The translations under genes were made by a program, and so were the position numbers. 64,000 nt of DNA from Eremothecium cymbalariae DBVPG#7215 (lineage: Eukaryota > Ascomycota > Saccharomycetes > Saccharomycetales > Saccharomycetaceae): the NCBI RefSeq assembly GCF_000235365.1, contig NC_016452.1, positions 1,164,001 through 1,228,000 on the forward strand. The letters run 5' to 3'. Each line of letters starts with the position of its first letter. The stretch's first letter is position 1. Below the pieces are notes generated by a model, which worked only from the letters and a program-made list of their open reading frames with translations, was not told where the DNA came from and did no database searches. Below are positions 43,001 through 52,033 of the stretch, piece by piece.

Positions 43001-44824
43001 ATCAAAGAATAGATGAATCATTTCATCACATTCTTGGAACGAAAGACCTGATGGGTATGCAGTAGATTTCCTCGAGCCACCGACTTTAGTGGTCGCTATA
43101 TCAATCTCACTATTAGTGGTATTAGTGGTCGCCGTCGCGGTGCCATCGTCATCTGCATTACGTGCACCGGTAGTATTGACAGCAGCAGTAGTTTCAGCAG
43201 CATTAGTTGTGGAGGTAGATACTGCAGTAGTATTCGCGCTAGTGTTATCCGCTACAGCGCGGGTTGTGACCCCGCAGCCAGGTTCTTCATTATTATTCTC
43301 CGCGCTCGTAGCGCTGGGGAAGCTGAAACGTAATCCCTTTGATAAGAAAGAATCTACATCATCAATTTCCCAGAGGCTTTTTGATCTTAGTAATTCTAAC
43401 TCCGGAGAGGTCTGGTAGGGTACAATTTCCTTTAGTGAAGCTAGAACAGAGGCTGTGTAAAGGCATTGCTTCGAGGTAAACCCGTGAACTTGGCCGATAC
43501 GGGCTAATAGTTGTGGTACGAACAAAATTTCTTCAGTTGTGCGGGGTATGGACATGGCCACAAGGGTAGCTAATTGCGAGCTCTGTTCATGGTTAGCCAT
43601 AGTACTTAAAGCCTTCACTGCAGACAGACCTGGGGCCTGATCTTGCTCAAACGAAATAGAAGTAGGATCATTGAGGTTCGCCAATGAGTATGCAGTAACA
43701 CCAGGAGGCGCTGACGGAATAGCTGTAGATGCCACTGGTATATTTGGTAGAGTTCGAGGTTGAAGATGTTCTTTTTGGAATTCGGCAGGGTTATCGGAAT
43801 CTGCAACATGTGAAGACGCAGTTGATTGTGAACGCTGCTGTAGCTTATATGAATCTGGTTGTATTGGAAAGGCTTCACTTTTGTTTGCTGAACCCGGAAG
43901 CAGCAGCTGTTGCTGCCCTGAGGTCTTCTTATTCAGTAAGTAAAGGTTTGTGGAGCTCACACGAAGGGTTCCACCGTCTGACTTGGAAAGCTGCTGGAGA
44001 ATTCTATCCTCTTCAGGAGTCGTGCTGTCTGAGCCAGCACATTTTTTGTTTTGATGAGCCAGCCCCGCTGTTGATCCGGCAGTGGCTATACTTCCTACCG
44101 TACTAGAGGCACTTTCATTGACTGCTCCATTAACGCTGCTCCTGTTACCAACAGTAGTACCAGCAGTAACAGGGCCTCCAACACCGACACCAACACTTCC
44201 TGCACTATACTTGGAAACCAATCGCAGCTGTTCCTCCTTGAGATCGCACAGCGCTACCAGTCTTCTATTCTCCGCTTCTAGCTCCCGTACTCTCTCCTCA
44301 AGTGTCTCCGTGTAGCCTCTAGGGAACGCCCGCCGTGATAGCTTATCGCTGATCTTACACTCAAAACCCACCGCTGCACATTGCGAACACTGAGGCCTTT
44401 TTCCATCACATCTTGTCTTCTTGGACCGACAGCGATCACAAGCCTGCGCAACCCTATAACTCATCGGGGTCATACTAGACAACGGTGTCGACCCTGGCGT
44501 AGCAGAAGCCTGCACCATTGTCGGCGATAATGCGCCACGAACCTGCCCTAACTGCTGCCCTAGCTGCTGCACCAGCTGCTGCTTCTGCTGCCCCTGTTGT
44601 GATGACTGAGAGCCCCCATGAGCTTCATCCTGCAACGCTCCAACATCAACACTAATTGGCGACTCAGATAACGAAGACGGCTGACTCCCACTAACCATCC
44701 TGGTATTATTTCCCTGCGATCCATGGCCTCCACGAATATGCCCACCCAACGCCTGAGAACCCAAAGTACGTATAATCCGAGGGCCATATGTATCTTTATC
44801 CTTCTTTCCAATATTCCCTGACAT
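40091..44824 (-). CDS. CAT8: Zn2Cys6 transcription activator of gluconeogenesis
   Basis: Activates gluconeogenic and glyoxylate-cycle genes through CSRE elements on non-fermentable carbon. 1577 aa (S. cerevisiae 1433). The start is the ATG at 44824. A Gln-rich N-terminus precedes the zinc cluster CX2CX6CX6CX2CX6C at residues 129-156 (CDRCRSKKTRC...). A linker and coiled coil (TLEERVRELEAENRR) follow near 172-190. The fungal transcription-factor middle domain lies at about 600-950. A CAG-coded Gln run lies in the C-terminal half (41471-41513), and there is a further Gln/His-rich stretch near 40700-40790. The C-terminal activation region ends NDLFKWQNSG. Synteny with YMR280C. Confidence 0.95.
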   Translation of the reverse strand: MSGNIGKKDKDTYGPRIIRTLGSQALGGHIRGGHGSQGNNTRMVSGSQPSSLSESPISVDVGALQDEAHGGSQSSQQGQQKQQLVQQLGQQLGQVRGALSPTMVQASATPGSTPLSSMTPMSYRVAQACDRCRSKKTRCDGKRPQCSQCAAVGFECKISDKLSRRAFPRGYTETLEERVRELEAENRRLVALCDLKEEQLRLVSKYSAGSVGVGVGGPVTAGTTVGNRSSVNGAVNESASSTVGSIATAGSTAGLAHQNKKCAGSDSTTPEEDRILQQLSKSDGGTLRVSSTNLYLLNKKTSGQQQLLLPGSANKSEAFPIQPDSYKLQQRSQSTASSHVADSDNPAEFQKEHLQPRTLPNIPVASTAIPSAPPGVTAYSLANLNDPTSISFEQDQAPGLSAVKALSTMANHEQSSQLATLVAMSIPRTTEEILFVPQLLARIGQVHGFTSKQCLYTASVLASLKEIVPYQTSPELELLRSKSLWEIDDVDSFLSKGLRFSFPSATSAENNNEEPGCGVTTRAVADNTSANTTAVSTSTTNAAETTAAVNTTGARNADDDGTATATTNTTNSEIDIATTKVGGSRKSTAYPSGLSFQECDEMIHLFFDEWYSLIPIFDKSEFDNYWQKFKENVSTPEFFTSGDTIFAKRHKSISYKIFACLLVTVVQMGLMTKVKRENLGRRHKLNILMTYYDRALSHIITNPYFGSNSTSIQSLQLLSLLLFYFLNVGDISNIYELRGKVVSFAQQLRLHRCPSAVLGGDGCTVSRIQQGERRVLFWGVYYLDVFASLQLGVPRLLKDHEIECALPVSSDSDRQVNLAGQMISLEGKMSPFSLSVIRFSKVLGNVLDSIFKRGMTISITKEVALVHENALDNWRHGLPDGLRFQLDVNGTINMDEFNQLKHEYLNNDNSKFNKENFIFMTLYFLAKSMIHIPVVAGKPPVDTSVQEKNDPAISRQADRSSSSYILLQQATNTFLNVLTSMRTAYLPLPINISRAKTRFGLFSARGSLEYTKGGALFQDNKSLLLNLIKELEVDRKLGIPGTISWHSLKLFDMAINLILQPPNTKPEKEEKLLQKKISYYNKLIDHSVGMHASVITSAAIQHQRQQQQQQQQQQQQQQLHYKENKGNGAKRKPEIGSSTTTNMSLNKRVKMEEPSVKIPTSNGPLSALHEDDSEMLGKSLRSNTIVSDVPTGQKMESEIPVSMSATNAIAEAFQLDPVLHATPFSSTDLTSFLNGEVVTNASMFADTMHTTGIGGGLTDVSGHNGLPSNNSLLNMSSIGFGIGSGPSLANLSSKDGLFKVPSNGDFLKDYYSGMSSAQLASLFVNGNTENALQKPTDHRRYQPSQSQGQQLHLQPHPEPQRQRQQQQQQHPDHQRYPLEDEPGICEQSKIRTEKKNQQQGYGFVVDASLGLASLLGWSPKPGNDDAIILGSDPKDDSEPKLNTARSFTTVNKLDMIPTLMSTTKSTTTAPSDAGLPSSIRPNQNPASIKLVQNPLPLSTRKQFAQAGNPSRYPFSPDLLQEDGMLTINTRSPRGPRRYWNNTASSTDQPQIHKNNTQQQSQQLDDNINDLFKWQNSG
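41471..41513 (-). repeat. CAT8: CAG/CAA repeat encoding polyglutamine in CAT8
   Basis: About fourteen consecutive Gln codons mixing CAG and CAA. Mixed codons suggest an older, fairly stable tract. Confidence 0.9.
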
Positions 44825-45324
44825 ATCTTATCTTCATAAAAAACCCGTTTCCTGCTCTATCTAAACCTTCGTCCTTTTATCCTTTACTTATAAAGTTCTT
44901 TCCCTACCCCGTTATCGGTTTCAACTCTTCTCTATTCGTTACTCCTTCACAAACCTGGCTGATTTAACAATTATAACAAAAAAAAAATTCTAATCCTAAT
45001 AATGATAATCCTGACAGAAAAAGACTAACAAAGCAGAGAAAATCTAAAAGTTACCGTCAAAAACTTCACAAATTTTACTTCAAAAGATAACAACACTAAC
45101 CCTCCTATCGTACGGAGATCCTTTATCCGAATACCTTGTGCTTAATCGTTATCAACAAAAAACCTAAATTTTTTTTCGGTTTTTCTCTTGGGTAATAGTT
45201 CCTCACAAAGCCTTGCTTCTTTTCCTTTTTATTTTCGTACTTCAGTCTAGTATAGTCTAGTACACCAGTATGTATTAACACTCTCTCACCTTCTCCTTAT
45301 TAATATATTTCCTCTTTTAAGCCT

Positions 45325-45357
45325 TGTTTGTTTTGTTTTGTTTTGTTTTGTTTGTTT
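45325..45357 (+). repeat. TTTTG pentanucleotide repeat
   Basis: Five to six TTTTG units, with one variant, between CAT8 and GPI12. Confidence 0.8.
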
Positions 45358-45596
45358 TGCTTGTTATGAACCTAACTAACCTTCAGGGGATTCCAAAAGA
45401 AGAGCCTTGCAGGTTGAATTTTTTTCAAGCGAAAATAGCGTTACCCGGCTGTAAAAGGTCCCGTACCTTCCCCTTTATCTCGAACGCTGTTACGAGGAAA
45501 ATCGTCGATACTTTTGGCGGTTACCCGGGATACGTAAAGTTTGGCCCACGCAAACAGCGCCCGCGGGGGCTAGGCAGGGGACGAAAGAAATGGGCA

Positions 45597-45624
45597 GAGA
45601 GACCGGCCGGCGCGCCGGTCTCTC
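45597..45624. repeat. Perfect GC-rich inverted repeat (11-bp stem, 6-nt loop)
   Basis: The left arm GAGAGACCGGC (45597-45607) and right arm GCCGGTCTCTC (45614-45624) are exact reverse complements around CGGCGC. The stem ends 120 bp upstream of the GPI12 ATG and could fall in its 5' UTR. Confidence 0.9.
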
Positions 45625-45744
45625 TTCCTCTCACCAGCCACTTTGCAGAGGCGGGCGGCCCACAACGTCCCCTAACTTCCCGTCTTTGTGGCACCCCCTT
45701 GGCGGCAACAAGGAAGATCAGATAAACAGCAAACCGCAATAGCA

Positions 45745-46494
45745 ATGTTTGGATCGTTCTTTGCAGTGATTAAGCTATACTTGGTGCTTCTTGCAGTGTA
45801 CTGTGGGTCGTACAAACACTTGGAAACGCATAACAGCAAGGTTTATGAATATCTTGTGGGAAGCCATGGAAATTACACGTCGGTAACGCTAATTATAGCG
45901 CATCCGGATGACGAAGTGATGTTCTTTGCCCCCACCCTTCTTCAGCTAGATGCGCGGATGGCGCAGAGTGTACCGTTTCGAGTTGTGTGTTTGACTGATG
46001 GAGACGCGGATGGGTTAGGTGAGGTGCGCCGCAGGGAGTTGCACAAGGCGCTGCGGTTGTTGGTGTTGGAGCGGGATGTAGAGATTCAGATGGGGGGGTT
46101 TAAAGATGGGATGGACGAGGAGTGGAAGATGGAGGTTGTGAGGGAGGAGTTAGCGCAGGTTGTGACTGATAGGCGGCCGTTGGTGTTGACTTTTGACGAG
46201 CGGGGTGTATCTGGGCATAGGAATCATATTGCTTGTGCGCACGCGGCCGCGAAGTTGGGCCATCACACGTTGCATCTAGACAGTGGGCATAATCTGATAC
46301 GTAAGTACTCGTTCTTTTTCGTAGACCTATTCCGGTTGTTGTTCGGATATCCGATGCCAACAGTATTTTTGAGTACGTTTTCGCAATACCTCCATTCGCT
46401 GGTGACGATGTTGGTCGCACACAAGTCTCAGATGGTGTGGTTTCGTTGGGGCTGGTGGACTGCTAGTAGATATGTGTATGCGAATGAATTTTGA
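45745..46494 (+). CDS. GPI12: N-acetylglucosaminyl-phosphatidylinositol de-N-acetylase
   Basis: Catalyses the second step of GPI-anchor synthesis on the cytosolic face of the ER. 249 aa from the ATG at 45745 (S. cerevisiae 304). The frame is open back to 45688 but begins there with GTG. An N-terminal membrane anchor spans residues ~4-20. The metal-binding PIG-L motif AHPDDE lies at 52-57. The conserved GFKDGMDEEW, TFDERGVSGHRNH and the C-terminal QMVWFRWGWWTASRY are all present. Synteny with YMR281W. It is shorter than the yeast protein, mostly in the loop before the C-terminal block. Confidence 0.94.
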   Translation: MFGSFFAVIKLYLVLLAVYCGSYKHLETHNSKVYEYLVGSHGNYTSVTLIIAHPDDEVMFFAPTLLQLDARMAQSVPFRVVCLTDGDADGLGEVRRRELHKALRLLVLERDVEIQMGGFKDGMDEEWKMEVVREELAQVVTDRRPLVLTFDERGVSGHRNHIACAHAAAKLGHHTLHLDSGHNLIRKYSFFFVDLFRLLFGYPMPTVFLSTFSQYLHSLVTMLVAHKSQMVWFRWGWWTASRYVYANEF

Positions 46495-46599
46495 AGTTTG
46501 CTTGCTGTCTATGTAAATACATTTGGTTATTTAATTAAATAGAGGTTTATAGAAAAGGAAACCTTGCATGCGATGCATTTTTGTTTAAATTTTCCATTG

Positions 46600-48183
46600 T
46601 TACCACAGCTGCACTCCTGTTAAACTGAAGTCATCGTCATCGTCATCTTGAAGTTTGAGCTGTTTGTTTCTGGCTGATGAGCGTCTTTTTTCCTGGCGGA
46701 TAGTGTATTTGTTCCAGTGCCGCTGGAATGTGTCTTGAAGCTCTTTTTCGTTCTCTTCATTAAATCTCCATTGTTCGATAAATTGAGTACAGGCGTCTCT
46801 TTTACCTCGAGCGGAAAGTTCTCTGATCACAAATTTTTGGTATTTGCGCACTACTGTTAGATTATGTTTAGCGGCAGCAGACTTGGCGTACACAGCACTC
46901 ATATAATCTGGGAACATAGCCATAGCATCCTTATAATTGGACGTCTGTTTCAAAATTTCGTACCTGCAGCTTGCCAGATACGAGCTGTACGGTACGGATT
47001 CACCACGACTCTTATACCAGCTTAACATACGCAACCAGCAGGCCTTCTGTAAACTGCCCAATGGGTCGAGCTTTCTATCAAACATCACTCTGGTCCAGAG
47101 GAAAAGCTTTTCCCAAAATTCGGTGCGCAAATCCATCTGTGGATATTTATTAAGAAATGCATCAACTAACCTCACCGCCTTTTCTAGGTCATTACGGTAT
47201 GAAAACGATGTAACAATAGCTATTAGGACTTCAGAACCCGGGTATGTTCCTGAGGATATATCAACAGGTACCTCTTTTTCAACTTTCTTAGGATGGTCAA
47301 CGATGCCCCATGCACGTTCCATAAATCCTTCGAATAGGTCCATACGATTATAATGGCATAAAGAATATAGTATCTTAGCATCTAATTCGCTGCTGCGCAG
47401 ATGTTTCCAGTCGTCATTTTCCAACAATTTTTGGAGCACGTCATACATGATACCTTCTGGCAAAGAGTTGTAGACAACATACTTTGGTCTTCTGCTACCT
47501 CTCACCAATTTATCGTAGCATGCTGATTGGACTTTTGGAGTCGGCCAAAGAGATGCCAAGGAACCAAGATACAGCTGGAAGTAGGTTACCAGAGTTTGAT
47601 GGTCCCGTGGTAGTTGTTCACTTCCTGTTTGGCGCAATATCTGCTGCAAAACTTTACGAGCTAGCTTTAGTTTGTTTTCGTTAAGAAACCAATTAGAAAA
47701 CTTATTCAGATCATGCAATTCCATTGGTGTGAATCTTGTCTTCTTCTCACGCTCCAAGATAGCCATATAAAATTGGTACAACTTGTTAGCAAGCGGAACA
47801 ACCATATTTTCAGGAATAGCCTCTTTCAAAGAAAAAGATGAGCCCGAAGTTGGTAGTAGTCTGTTAAAGAAGATAGAAAACTCTTCTGATGACATCTCTT
47901 GACAGGCAGGCAGACCTCCTGGGTGCACATCGCCACTAAGCTTTGTATCATCCAAAAAGCTTCGCAGCATTTGATATTTATCATTCTCATATAAATACGA
48001 TTTGCTCAAAGTGTTCTTTAATGCCTTCCTCTCCACACGAACTGGGTCATACTGCTTATGGAACACCATCGCTCTAGCTTGTAATGTATCTGAGGATATG
48101 CCATTTGCAACATTAGCATCTAAGTTTGAGGTAGAACTATTGACTCGCTTTATTATCCGCACAAATTGACGACCATAAGACAT
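46600..48183 (-). CDS. AEP2: Mitochondrial ATP9 (OLI1) mRNA translation factor
   Basis: Mitochondrial protein needed for expression of the ATP synthase subunit 9 mRNA. 527 aa from the ATG at 48183 (S. cerevisiae 580). The N-terminus MSYGRQFVRIIKRVNSSTS is basic and suited to mitochondrial import. The body is helical and resembles fast-evolving PPR-like translation factors; conserved pieces include HDLNKFSNWFLNENKL and the C-terminal NEKELQDTFQRHWNKY. Identification rests largely on synteny (YMR282C, next to GPI12) plus similar length. The C-terminus ends in an Asp-rich stretch. Confidence 0.85.
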   Translation of the reverse strand: MSYGRQFVRIIKRVNSSTSNLDANVANGISSDTLQARAMVFHKQYDPVRVERKALKNTLSKSYLYENDKYQMLRSFLDDTKLSGDVHPGGLPACQEMSSEEFSIFFNRLLPTSGSSFSLKEAIPENMVVPLANKLYQFYMAILEREKKTRFTPMELHDLNKFSNWFLNENKLKLARKVLQQILRQTGSEQLPRDHQTLVTYFQLYLGSLASLWPTPKVQSACYDKLVRGSRRPKYVVYNSLPEGIMYDVLQKLLENDDWKHLRSSELDAKILYSLCHYNRMDLFEGFMERAWGIVDHPKKVEKEVPVDISSGTYPGSEVLIAIVTSFSYRNDLEKAVRLVDAFLNKYPQMDLRTEFWEKLFLWTRVMFDRKLDPLGSLQKACWLRMLSWYKSRGESVPYSSYLASCRYEILKQTSNYKDAMAMFPDYMSAVYAKSAAAKHNLTVVRKYQKFVIRELSARGKRDACTQFIEQWRFNEENEKELQDTFQRHWNKYTIRQEKRRSSARNKQLKLQDDDDDDFSLTGVQLW

Positions 48184-48416
48184 TAAAGATATATAATAAG
48201 GGTATTCTTGAGCCTGAAGTTCCTGCCATCTGCTGCAAATTGATCAACCAAACCAGTAGTAATCTTGATTCTCTTAATCTTGGACGGAAAAAAAATCAAC
48301 TATCGTTAGAGACGAAAATCGCTTAGCATGGTGGACGACCTTTCTGCTCTTTAACAACCAGGACTAGACGAGTCGAGATACAGCAGGTTGCTCACTAGGG
48401 TTGAGAGTCGCAATAT

Positions 48417-49880
48417 ATGATGCAAAGTCCTATAATTAGTGATGAAGGTGGTCGGTTGGTAAATTCAATGGAGCAGGTAGAGTTTAAAGATGGCGTTGTT
48501 TCCACTTCTGTAAATTTCACAGATGCCCCAGATGGCACTGAGGAAACAGCAAGATCAGGTGGGCAAGCAGCCACAGAATCGAACGATCAGCAAATGGCAC
48601 CGAATATTACATCACTTAACCTGGAATTTATCGCGAGGCCTATGCTGCCATTGAAAGTTACGCAAACTGTTCACAAGGGGTTTTCCTTTTCATTAATGAC
48701 ATATAACTGCTTGGCACAATCGTTAATAAGACGATCATTATTCCCAACTAGTGGACGTGCACTGAAATGGACAAAACGAAGTATGGTATTGCTCAAAGAG
48801 TTTAAGCATTATAACGCAGATGTGCTATGTTTACAGGAGATTGACTATACACAATACTACTCATTTTGGATGAATAGATTATCAAACTTAGGATATGGTT
48901 CTAGATTCCACCGCATGGATAATAAGAGTCATGGTGTGGCAATTTTTTGGAAGAAGGATCTGTTCATTTGGATGGATCAAATGCTAATAAATTTCGATAA
49001 TGAAGACTCAGGCGAAATAGAGCCCAGGAAAACGACTAACAATGTTGGCATGATCCTAGCATTGGGATTTAGTGATAAAGTTAAGCAATCCTTTCCTGGA
49101 ACTGTGAAGAGTGGAATAATTGTTGGAACTTCCCATTTGTTTTGGCATCCGTTTGGAACGTATGAAAGAACTCGTCAATGCTATGTTATATTGAATAAAA
49201 TGAAGGAATTTATTCATAGAGTACACTTATCGCAAAATGAGCATCATACAGATCTCACGAAGTGGTATCCTTTCTTTTGTGGAGACTTCAATTCTCAGCC
49301 ATTTGACGCACCTTATTTATCTATCACGAGTAAACCAGTCTTATACAGTGGTAGAGCGAAAACAGTAATCGAATGTAGCGCTGCATATAAGTTCCCTGAT
49401 CTCGGAGCTGGTGCAAGAGGGGCGAATGAAGATGGAGGAACTGTTGGGGAGGATCGGCCCGTTGATCCTGTCCCCGAATCCTTTCAACCTACCGCTGAAG
49501 TGTCCAGTTTAGTTCAAAAAATGGAAAAGCTACATAACTCCTTAGATATGAGGGCCATCTCGCTATACGCAGTTGCATATAAGCACGTTCACCCTGATAA
49601 TGCGGGATTGGATAACGAACGTGGAGAACCAGAAATATCCAACTGGGCATATACATGGAGAGGGCTTTTAGATTACATCATGTATATTACCCCATGGCAA
49701 GCTTCGAATAATGTTGAAGTTGATTCACTAGAAAGTTTTGAAAAATTATCACATATTACTGTCCAAGAAATGTTAAGGATGCCACCTGCAAAAGAGATGA
49801 GCAGCCATGGCCAGCCACACGACGGCGAATATCCTAGCGATCATCTGGCAATGATGTGTAAATTGGAGGTGGAGATGTAA
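48417..49880 (+). CDS. NGL2: CCR4-like EEP endonuclease/RNA-processing nuclease (NGL2/NGL3)
   Basis: Member of the exonuclease-endonuclease-phosphatase family; yeast Ngl2 trims the 3' end of 5.8S rRNA. 487 aa (Ngl2 515, Ngl3 505). Tandem ATGs at 48417 and 48420. The N-terminal ~85 residues are low-conservation. EEP motifs are LMTYNCLAQS at 93-102, LCLQEID with catalytic Glu141, CGDFNSQPFDAPY near 288-300, and SDHLAMMC at the C-terminus. It is the unduplicated counterpart of YMR285C and YML118W. Its orientation is reversed relative to both S. cerevisiae copies. Confidence 0.9.
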   Translation: MMQSPIISDEGGRLVNSMEQVEFKDGVVSTSVNFTDAPDGTEETARSGGQAATESNDQQMAPNITSLNLEFIARPMLPLKVTQTVHKGFSFSLMTYNCLAQSLIRRSLFPTSGRALKWTKRSMVLLKEFKHYNADVLCLQEIDYTQYYSFWMNRLSNLGYGSRFHRMDNKSHGVAIFWKKDLFIWMDQMLINFDNEDSGEIEPRKTTNNVGMILALGFSDKVKQSFPGTVKSGIIVGTSHLFWHPFGTYERTRQCYVILNKMKEFIHRVHLSQNEHHTDLTKWYPFFCGDFNSQPFDAPYLSITSKPVLYSGRAKTVIECSAAYKFPDLGAGARGANEDGGTVGEDRPVDPVPESFQPTAEVSSLVQKMEKLHNSLDMRAISLYAVAYKHVHPDNAGLDNERGEPEISNWAYTWRGLLDYIMYITPWQASNNVEVDSLESFEKLSHITVQEMLRMPPAKEMSSHGQPHDGEYPSDHLAMMCKLEVEM

Positions 49881-49898
49881 TACCTTTAGGCGATAGTA

Positions 49899-51692
49899 CT
49901 ACAAATTAAACACAGATTTCGCATTGGTTGCCCTAATTCTCATCGACTTTTGTACCTGAGGATCCCCCGAATATATTTGGTAGAGTTTCTTCCGATTAGT
50001 TATGGAATTGTTGCCCTCCTTGTTATAATACGTATTCCAATATTTCATATACTTTGCAAGTATTGGCTGCTCCATGTTTTGCGAGGATTTGTTAATTAAT
50101 TCACGTAGGTGCTGCACTTTTCCCAAGGTAATATCGTTTGAGAGTTTGAACCCCATACCCCACTGATCGCTTAAGGATTTTTGTAGAAGTTTATCCGATA
50201 AGGTGGTGTAGAAACTTTTCAGTACTGGGCTTGGAAATTCTGCCGCTCTGTAACTTGATTTTAAGTTGAAAAAGGCAATAATATTCCCCGTTATTTTCTT
50301 CATTAACGCATATTCCTGAATATTTACGCTTCGATTTTTTTGTAGTGTTTGAGGGAATCGTCTAATTTCTTCAATGAATGGCAAACGAACCAAATAAAAA
50401 CCTTGATTGGTGTTTTTTCTATCCATTGCAACCATTAAAAATAGTTGTGGGTGAGCAATTCTCGTTAATTTGCCCCAAACAATTGCTGCTTTTCCTTTTT
50501 TAGTCATAGATGCATATAAATGTGAGAGAGTTTTTGAAGATCCTTCATACACATTGTCATCCGGAATAACATAGGATGATGTAGAGATGTTGTTATAATA
50601 AAAATTAACCTTATCCACTGATCTGAAACCAATTAACTCCAAAAACGTTTCATGTTCTGAAAAGCTGTTTATCATTTTTTGATCCTGCTCCTCAGTAAAC
50701 TCGATATTTAATCCGCCAATATCGAAAACTTTGGTTAACCGGGAATCTGCTGCTTCCCCGTCATTAGCATTATAAAACTTCCGATGAGAAAAAGCATCTT
50801 GTGGCTTTGCACCTTTCTGGTATATGTATTTAAATCTTTCACCTGCTTTTTCTTGTGTTATGGCGAAAAATCCCTTTAATGAAATAATAAAGTCATTTTG
50901 CTTATTGATGATAAATGCACATTTAAAGTGGAACTTGTTACCTTCCTTTTTTTGAAGAAGCTTCCCCTTCAGCTCTTTAATTTCAATTGGTTTAGTATTT
51001 GGCCCATCGTAATACTGAATGTTCTTATCTAAATCCTCTGGCCTTCGTAGTGGTTTTAAAAGGTCGGCATAGAAAGTATCATTAAATGGACGAGTCTGCG
51101 AATGAATGAAAAACGTAACAATGGAAAAGGAATCATCATACAGAGCATTAATCGTATTTTTAAACTTTTTTTGCAGTTCTGCATCAAAATATTCTGCTGG
51201 CATATCATTAGCGGTGATTAATATGATCCTCTTGTTTCTAAATTTCCATTCGTCGGTAGTCTTCCCTTGGAGTTGATGTTGAATCTTAGCCAATACTGAA
51301 CTTAGTGGGGAACCATCTATCTCTTCAAATGGTATCTCGTCTTTCAAGAACATTTTTTTGTTCTTAATATCAGATAACAGTTGTGATATCTTGTGAATCT
51401 TTTGAACATTCACCATTTCCAAAGGGAGCAACTCGTAAATTCCATCCTTAACATTTAAACGTCTACATTGATAAACATAACAGCATACTTCGCTATTAGG
51501 TAGCAACATAGCTAACTGTTTCATTAATTCAAGCAGTGCTTCAAGCATTTCTGCGAGCTGAGCCTTTGGACTTATTTCTGAGGACTGATACACCCTACTG
51601 GATAATTCAATACAGACTATGATGCTCTGACGACGTTCATGCTTTATATTCTTTGAATGCTGCACTTTTGTTAATGGATCTCCCATGGACAT
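49899..51692 (-). CDS. YKU70: Ku70 DNA end-binding protein
   Basis: Forms the Ku heterodimer with Yku80, binding DNA ends for non-homologous joining and protecting telomeres. 597 aa from the ATG at 51692 (S. cerevisiae 602); the frame opens ten codons earlier through TTG. The N-terminal von Willebrand-like alpha/beta domain runs from about residue 20 to 230. The Ku beta-barrel core follows (NVYEGSSKTLSHLYASM, AAIVWGKLTRIAHPQ). The C-terminal arm lies near 470-560. No SAP domain is obvious, as in other yeast Ku70 proteins. Its 3' end is only 18 bp from the NGL2 stop. Confidence 0.93.
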   Translation of the reverse strand: MSMGDPLTKVQHSKNIKHERRQSIIVCIELSSRVYQSSEISPKAQLAEMLEALLELMKQLAMLLPNSEVCCYVYQCRRLNVKDGIYELLPLEMVNVQKIHKISQLLSDIKNKKMFLKDEIPFEEIDGSPLSSVLAKIQHQLQGKTTDEWKFRNKRIILITANDMPAEYFDAELQKKFKNTINALYDDSFSIVTFFIHSQTRPFNDTFYADLLKPLRRPEDLDKNIQYYDGPNTKPIEIKELKGKLLQKKEGNKFHFKCAFIINKQNDFIISLKGFFAITQEKAGERFKYIYQKGAKPQDAFSHRKFYNANDGEAADSRLTKVFDIGGLNIEFTEEQDQKMINSFSEHETFLELIGFRSVDKVNFYYNNISTSSYVIPDDNVYEGSSKTLSHLYASMTKKGKAAIVWGKLTRIAHPQLFLMVAMDRKNTNQGFYLVRLPFIEEIRRFPQTLQKNRSVNIQEYALMKKITGNIIAFFNLKSSYRAAEFPSPVLKSFYTTLSDKLLQKSLSDQWGMGFKLSNDITLGKVQHLRELINKSSQNMEQPILAKYMKYWNTYYNKEGNNSITNRKKLYQIYSGDPQVQKSMRIRATNAKSVFNL

Positions 51693-52033
51693 TGCTAAAG
51701 GAGTCTTCAAACAGTTGGTCAAAAAGTTTAAACGGATACCCTCAATATTTTGGATATTTATGATATTTAATTGTTTGCTATTTTAAATGTTTTATCGCGC
51801 TCGGGTTCAGGGTTAGTTGCTGGCCGCGATGATAATCATGAACCCACACGATGGCTAACTACTTTTACATTATTAGTAACACAACCAGGCACTGATATCG
51901 GAGTCAACAAAAGCTATTCCGTTAGCTATACAGAAGGGATATAGATTATATCTACAAGGTTAAAAATATGGTACTACACATAGAGGAAGACTTGGCATAT
52001 TCCTTCCTCGTTACCAAACAGAGCATAGAATTA
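51693..52033. other. Intergenic: YKU70 promoter and UGA4 3' flank
   Basis: 341 bp. No element stands out. Confidence 0.4.

Larger units (their letters stand above)
44825..45744. promoter_or_regulatory. Divergent CAT8/GPI12 promoter region
   Basis: 920 bp. The CAT8 side is AT-rich with long A/T tracts and a TTTTG repeat (about 45325-45357). The GPI12 side (45530-45710) is sharply GC-rich and carries the hairpin at 45597-45624. TACCCGGGA near 45523 is a Reb1-like or Mig1-like GC element. I did not find a convincing consensus Mig1 site. Confidence 0.45.
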
